Positions 57,601 through 64,000 of a stretch of 64,000 bases of DNA are shown here, in pieces. The translations under genes and the position numbers were made by a program. The stretch is from Strigamia acuminata. Taxonomy: Eukaryota; Arthropoda; Chilopoda; Geophilomorpha; Linotaeniidae. The stretch spans positions 3,844,001 through 3,908,000 of the forward strand of contig OX442319.1 of the NCBI GenBank assembly GCA_949358305.1. The letters are read 5' to 3'. The notes beneath the pieces were generated by a model. That model saw only the letters and a program-made list of their open reading frames with translations, was not told where the DNA came from and searched no databases. Numbering within the stretch: position 1 is the stretch's first letter; each line of letters begins with the position of its first letter.

Positions 57601-59324
57601 TGGTTGGATAATATGGATATGGTACTCTCTTGAGAGAGTAATATAGAGTGCAGGCCAACCATTCCCACAGTCAAGCAAACGTCCAGTCAAACGTATGGTC
57701 GGGGAAACAGAGACCTTGGTTTAAAAGCAAATGAATGAGATTTACTACCGATATTGAAACTTTCATTCCGTCCTATTGTCAAATGTTTGCATTTTTTAGA
57801 TTAATTTACATTTTCATTTTTGTAAGCTTCAAAGGACACAGTTTGTTTGTTCAAATACAGAAATCTTTAAACTGCAGTAGGCAGTAAGTTTCAGTTAGAA
57901 AAAAACCAAAAGAAAAAGATTTGCAAGCTCAACTTTAGCCCCAATTAAACCTCCTGGATTTATGATAGTAGACATAGATGGTGCTTTAACTTTTAACATG
58001 TGGTGAAAAGTTAGTTAGACTGCCAGTATCAGCATTAATGTTGCGGGCAAATATTTCTACCCAAACCTACAAGGTGGTTGTAGTATTAATGGAATAAATG
58101 TACACAGGACTTGTAGGCTTAGAGGTAACTTAACAAGTGTTTTATTCAAATTCAAACTCCCCTCACTAGGGGAACACCAGTCATGGTCACTCCCTTGACT
58201 AATGGCCTTTCTAGGGAAGCCCATGACAATACAGTGGTGAAACAGTGGACAATCCATAAAGAACAATGAATTAGAATCTAATTCATCAGATGAATTGTTT
58301 GTTTATTTAAGAAATTTTGTGATGTTTAATTGACTCCAGAAATAGAGCAATGTCATTGGTATTTAGTGTACTTTGAACCTTTTATTTGCATATTTAAAGA
58401 CACTGGTGGTCAGTTTTATTTAGTGTACCGTAAATAAAGTAATCAAACGGAACCGTGTGGTGTGTCTGACATCGAATCTGGCGACACGATTGACGCCACG
58501 AATAGATCTACTTGGCCCAATGTTTGACTTGTAAGATTTTACAATGATGTCATGGGCGAGAGACTTAACATTTACCCACCAACTGTATACGTATAACCTA
58601 CATATGAACACAAGACTCAAACATCCACCACCCCAACGGGAAGTGGTTGATTTTATGCGACCAATGATCACCAAAACAATAAATTGACCACCATGTTTGG
58701 AAGGAAATGAAACTTATCGTTGATGAGTCAGTCTAACTCTCCATCTTGTCTGGAAAACCACTTGTTTATCTTCTAATCTTGCATGTTTGTTTTGGAAAAT
58801 CTACTGTGATAAACCCATAGTTTAGAAGAAAAGTACAGATCATCATTAAACGTCAATGTTAGGTCTTGAGAGAGTGATATAGCGTGCAGGCCAATCATTC
58901 CCACAGTCAAGCAAACGTGCAGTCAAAACAATAGTCTGAAATTGAGACCAGGGTTGGTTGAAAAGCAAATGCATTAGATTTACCACCGATATTGAAACTT
59001 TCATTCCGTCCTATTGTCAAATATTTGCATTTTTTAGATTAATTTACATTTTTATGTTTGTAAGCTTCAAACGACACCGTTTGTTTGTTCAAATACAGAA
59101 ATCTTTATACTTTGTACTACTTTTTTTTTTGTATTTTGTTTTTGTGTGGTTTTTCGGGGTGCCGTACCATCGGCGAACCGCCCAATGGCAATTCGGGCCA
59201 TTACTACGGTACTAATGAGAAATGATTGCAATTAGAGTACCCCAATTGAATTAAAAATGTGTAAAACTGATAGTTTCTGCTTGTTTTCTCACATGGTTAA
59301 AACTAAAGGATTTTTTTGTCAGAA
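57600..59324 (-). repeat. Repeat family module A, right copy
   Basis: An inverted copy of about 20350-21620. A segment of about 230 bp is present twice (57620-57850 and 58870-59110). It carries the insertion at 58079. Confidence 0.85.
58079..58233 (+). mobile_element. 155-bp LTR-like insertion, target duplication GTGGT
   Basis: It begins TGTAGTATTAATGG and ends ATGACAATACA. GTGGT flanks it exactly (58074-58078 and 58234-58238), and the empty site is seen near 21510. An AATAAA lies 16 bases from its start. Ends TG..CA with a 5-bp duplication fit a solo LTR of a miniature retroelement. Confidence 0.75.
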
Positions 59325-60516
59325 TCCGCCAGATTTTAAGATAAAGAATAAAGAGTTGCACCACTGAGATGAGCTGCTTCATCAATGACAAAAGATGCAA
59401 TTTCAGTCATAGCAACATGGCATCAAACCACTCCTAGGTTAGGAGTGGTTTGACTGACCGGGCAGCAGTGTTCTGGCAAATCGAGCCGAGGTGGCCCACC
59501 ACTCGACAACCAAGACCAGGTTCAACGTGCTGAAGAATCATCCGGCAACAAATCCTCGTCTGACGGTTCCGAAGACAAAGGTCAGGCTCCCGACATCACA
59601 AATTGTCTGGGCAGACAATTTGTCACCTTTCACAGCTACACAAACTGTGCCAACCACCTAAAGTCGGGACGGAAGGGTTGCACTTACAGTATCAACGCCA
59701 TTCACCTTATCAGTAAACCAATAAGTAAACCAGGAAAGTGAAACCACACAAAACACAAAGAATGTCATAATTGGTAAATGCTACATTTACATGTGGAATT
59801 GTCTAAGAAATTCAAAATTATATCCACAATTTTCTGCTTAGTAAATGCTGTACTCATACTTTGGAGTACAGGCTTACAATACCAAAGTCGAAACAATGAT
59901 AAATATCCTGAATTTCAAAATGCAAAAACCAGAGCTCTCTTTTAGCTAGATTGTGGCTGAAAAACCAACAAGCTTTCCCAGGGGTGACCACGAGGAGGTC
60001 GAGAGTTGGATTTTACACCCCCACATTCAAACACAAATTAGGATAAATTAAATTTGAAAAAAGTAATTAAAATTAATTAAATCCTGATATTTATTATACC
60101 TACTACACCGGTATCCATTAAGACTGAAATTTTTTTCCTTTGTCTCTCCGTTTAGGCCTGGCAGCCATTTTGAACCGCAGTCCTCACAACCAAGTTAAAC
60201 GACCAACTGAATGTACTGTTGTGTTGAGCCTATTGAACACGAATTCACGAAACACATAATAAGTTGTACTTGTGTGAATTTCCACCTGTTGAATTTCACA
60301 CGGAACGAAACACGCCGAACAGCGACGAGGAATGGCGCAGAGTACGAAGTCGTATCGGCGTCTCTGTGGATGACGTTGTGTCTCATTGGTTATAAACGTA
60401 CCACGTGATTTGTTTTAAATTTCAATGTTTTTCACACGAGGGCGCACCAAACCCATCGGGCAAACCTTATTGGTGCGTGAATTATGGCGGTTTTTAGGAA
60501 CAATAACCACATGCTT
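59325..60516 (-). repeat. Repeat family module D, right copy
   Basis: An inverted copy of 17355-19240 without the solo LTR, ending at GCATGTGGTTATTG and a T-run. The minus-strand MAARPKRR reading is at 60168-60118. Confidence 0.85.
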
Positions 60517-60547
60517 GTTTTTTTTTTTAAATATTTATTAGCTATTC

Positions 60548-62370
60548 ACGAGCAGCCAATTTAGAAGTGAGTTGAAAAATATAAATCAAATTTAATTTAC
60601 ACTTTTAAGAAATTTTTTTTATTTTTTATTTTTGGTTTGTTTTAACTTTTAAAAATATTTTCTAAACATTTCGGGTTTATAGATTTGAAACATTTATGCA
60701 GGTTATGCGTGTCTAAATTATGCTTGAATGGTTATTAATTCTAATTATAACACTGTTCAATTTTCTAAAATATGTCAAAATAATTATTGATTTAGGACTT
60801 AACAATCCATATTCATATTCATATTCATATTCATATTTAGAACTTCACTAACCTGACAAATCATATTATAATTGGGAGATTGAACGAACAACATCAAGAA
60901 ATAAGATCACCAGTGGAAAACTGTAGTATCTGATTTACACTACTGATCAGAATGACCAGGCATTGGCTTCTTCATGATGCAGTGTTATTATAATGTATTA
61001 TTATGTTTATTTACAAAAGAGTATTGTTTGATTTCAAAATGGAATTATGTGAATACTTAACAAATACCAATAAAAATGGAGAAAATTTGACAAAGACCGA
61101 AAGCTGGTGCAAGGTGTGGTGATCTCGAAATATCATCACTATTTAGGAAGTAAATTTATTAATTTCCTAAATTAATTTGGCTTGGCACACGCCAAGTCAG
61201 ATCATGTGACCAAGGGGAGAAAACTTCCCTAGGCACATCTCACCCCAGGTTGTCCAGGATGAAAACGGTAATTAGCCGTTATGATGCAATAAATCCTTTG
61301 TTGCACCAGTTTAAGCTAATTGCGCAGATTATCTGCGCAATTTCGAACCGTGCCCGGCTCGCACCAACGCTTCGAAAGGCACTCTTGATTTCACTATCAA
61401 ACACACAACATCACTGCTTTTTCCTCAGCTAAAAGTATTGATAGTGTAACTGTATTGTGAATCGAGACTCTGCTTTTCTTGTACGAATTGTGCAAGAACA
61501 GCCATCGTAGCTTTGCTCGTAATAGCCACTGCTAATACGCGCTTACCGTCCTGTGTGGAGAAGAGGCCCTTCGTGAACCACCACCATCGTGAGTGCGCGA
61601 ACGCTCACCATCGCCGTCGTACGAGGAGCCAAGGATGGGGATCAACTCAATGTGAACCATCGTCCCCGAGAGGAGGAGGACCATCGTACGTGTGAGTGTC
61701 GAAGAAGAAGACACCGTCTTCGTAACAACATTACGTTGTTAAGCACGCCATTTTCGTGCTTAGCGTGCCAAACTCGTTGCGCGCCTTCTCAGTCCTTGTT
61801 CCGCGACTTGTCGCATTTTCATTTAATATTCTCTTTCAATTATTACTCAAATTATTCATTGTATAATTCCATTAATAAATCTATTGTTTCTTTTATTGAA
61901 AAACTGTTTTTATTTCCTTTAATTACCCTAGACATTTCAGGCCGTATTTTGATTGTAAGTCTCTAGTAGCATTCACCTGCGGTATCTTGAGTAGTTTACT
62001 AGAAATTATTCAAGAAAAACCCGGGTCGCAGCAAAGGCGACGAAAAAAAAAGAACTAAAAGCAAAGAAATCAAAGAAATAAAAATTGCAAACAGTCATTC
62101 TTGCTCTTGCTCCTACACCTCCATCTTAGCCACTCTCTGAAATGTCTGAAAACAGAATCGCAGACCGACGAATTTCAATTTCTTTAACACATCTGTGTAT
62201 TTAGATTTGAATATACTGATAAGCTGTTTGAGAAACTTGACCAGACCAAAGCCGTGACTACAGACAAGTACAAAGGCTCGCTAGAGGAGGGAACTTCATG
62301 GAAGCCCACCTCCCAACATCAAGTTCATCAACTGGAAAAGCGACTAAGGTCTGCATTCCGGCCGCTCTCC
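60548..62370 (+). repeat. Repeat family module E, right copy
   Basis: An inverted copy of 34600-35838, split by the solo LTR at 61115. From 62142 it holds the decayed MSDKESQ-type frame. Four ATTCAT units lie near 60815-60838. It joins module D on its left and module C on its right. Confidence 0.85.
61115..62033 (+). mobile_element. Solo LTR, 919 bp, target duplication AAGG
   Basis: It begins TGTGGTGATCTCG and ends GGTCGCAGCA. AAGG lies on both sides (61111-61114 and 62034-62037). The empty site TGGTGCAAGGCGACGG is present, inverted, near 34825-34840. It contains AATAAA near 61875. Confidence 0.85.
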
Positions 62371-62389
62371 CTTAGGCCCAGACATATCA

Positions 62390-64000
62390 CGTGTCAATAA
62401 GTCCCCGATTCCCAAATAAAAAAAAAACCAGTTAAGGTGAGGTTCGCGGGGTGAGGGGGATTCAAGGGGGGCGCTAACCCCCCCTCCTTGTTAGAAAAAA
62501 AAGAAAAAACCAAGAACATGCGATGATGATATGCGATGATAGTTAGCAATGTCTGGCGACAGGAATGCTGTCCTCAGTCAACCGTTCAACTGGTATGGTT
62601 CGAATGTTTTGGTAAGCAAATTCATCACAAATTACACAAATTAGCCGATGCGGGCAAGCTGGCTGAAGAGACTCTCTCCCTCTTTGTGATGGCGACCTTA
62701 GGGGACGCACGATTCTGCAAAGATCCAGAGAAGCACAGAAGCAATGTGAGTGGTGGTCAGTCGCCTCATGGCCAGGGGAGGACCCATAGGCCGTTTGGAC
62801 ACCATTCATGATGAAATACAAACATAAAGACACAGTTTGGGATTATTATAGTCTTTATTGCCGTGGTTGTCTAGGAGTTGTGTGTTCACCATGTTATTGC
62901 GTAGGTTATTGAACCCAGACCAACCACTGACCAGATGGTCGAGGATCACATGAGCGTGGTGGTTTAAAGATTGCCACGTCGTGCCTTTCAAGATGGACCA
63001 ATGGGTTGCTTCAAGTTCGTTCGGCCTTGAGGGCGACCTCACCAGTTATTGTCACTGCGATGTGGCGATCGCTCTTCATCTCCTTCATTGCTAAAACATA
63101 CAACCAGGTCACGCGTGACTGGAGTTGTTCTGTGTCAGAAGTGGTCATTTGACCACAGCCCGACACCTTGCAGAATCCTCTCTCCTGATTGGTTGCAATC
63201 AAGATGAAGCTTCGACGGTACGTCACAGGAACTGCTGAGGATCATCCTCGTAATGTCGCCAGTGCCGACTGGCGGCGGCCAGTTGGCAATGTAACCTCTG
63301 CTGGATGAAGATGTGTCGTTGCCACCGTTTGCATGTTTGTAATGTTTGTTGTAATATTATTACCTGAAATAGTGTTTCTTTGGGTTGACAAGGATGAATT
63401 TCTTAGGTCACATAATATTTAAGAATGTGATTTCTGATATTTTACAAACTGATAGAAATGTTTATTTTTGCGCAAAATCTTCGAATTCATCACTAGTGAT
63501 AAGTGCCTCATAAGTGAAGTGTGTTTTTATTTTCATTACTTTTATTTTGATACTTTAGGATGAACTATTAGTCAGACATTCAGTGACTTTGATTTTCTAA
63601 AGTGTCTTTTCATTTTTATTATTTCTATTTATTATGATTTTTTAGGTAGGTATTGTAGGTATTGTAAAAATTATACTTTATTTTACTTTTTAATCATTTT
63701 TAATCATTTCTCTTTTCATAAACCTACTTTTTAACAATCACCCACCCATGTATTTATTTAACAGTTTTTTAAATTTTTAATCTGAATTTTGAAACCAGAC
63801 CTGTATACATTGTAAGATATTTAATTTAATAAGTAATTTTATTATGATTATAGTATCTAAAATTGATTTATTCCAGAAAAATTTATTAATTTTATTATTT
63901 TCTAACTTTTCCCCAAAATTAGGGGTGATTATTATTTCTAATTTATACATTTTATGTTTCTGGAATGAATCACAGTGATATTTTTGTGATATTTATTTAA
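62390..64000 (+). repeat. Repeat family module C, second right-hand copy, cut by window edge
   Basis: A direct copy of 52400-53029 plus 54295-54690 plus 55228-55800. It lacks the solo LTR and also about 538 bp that the other copy has at 54691-55228; that junction shares GAT. The AT-rich end runs off the window. Confidence 0.85.

Overview
The window is arthropod-type nuclear DNA: AT-rich, intron-bearing and dominated by transposable elements. The strongest single-copy gene is a two-exon, minus-strand class A GPCR that resembles ecdysis-triggering hormone receptors, a family tied to moulting; this is the main reason for calling it an arthropod. No species can be named from the sequence.

Layout. 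Positions 1-3949 hold the 5' part of a minus-strand Ty1/copia element (copia-A) that runs off the left edge: about 790 open gag-pol codons, a leader, an initiator-tRNA-type primer site and a 465-bp 5' LTR. Positions 3950-11926 are a 9-bp CpG-rich satellite split by a second, full-length copia element (copia-B). Copia-B has 550-bp LTRs that look identical, a 5-bp target duplication AACCG and an intact ORF. A last exon of a C-type lectin-like gene (12914-13113) sits 47 bp from a TIR transposon (13161-15231), which itself contains a hAT-type foldback element (13715-14558). A lone LTR with a polypurine tract follows at 16322-17011.

From about 17.35 to 35.84 kb and again from about 51.2 to 64 kb lies a large repeat family, which I divide into modules D, A, B, C, E and F. 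Its main copies are in opposite orientation on the two sides of the GPCR gene. Comparing copies exposes many nested insertions with clean target duplications: four large solo LTRs (GTAT, AACT, ACCA, AAGG), one 155-bp LTR-like insert (GTGGT) and hAT-type elements with 8-bp duplications. The modules carry decayed pieces of coding sequence, including a copia pre-integrase fragment and a short coiled-coil peptide found at five places.

The GPCR occupies 37864-48078 with an 8.9-kb intron. The intron holds a four-copy repeat of about 157 bp, one of two related 21-bp satellites and one unassigned exon-like open frame. Nothing here looks prokaryotic. I saw no tRNA or rRNA gene and no CRISPR array. The most useful results are the two overlooked coding regions (the edge-truncated gag-pol and the lectin exon), the assembled GPCR, the two copia insertions into one 9-bp satellite, and the nested-insertion history read from target duplications.
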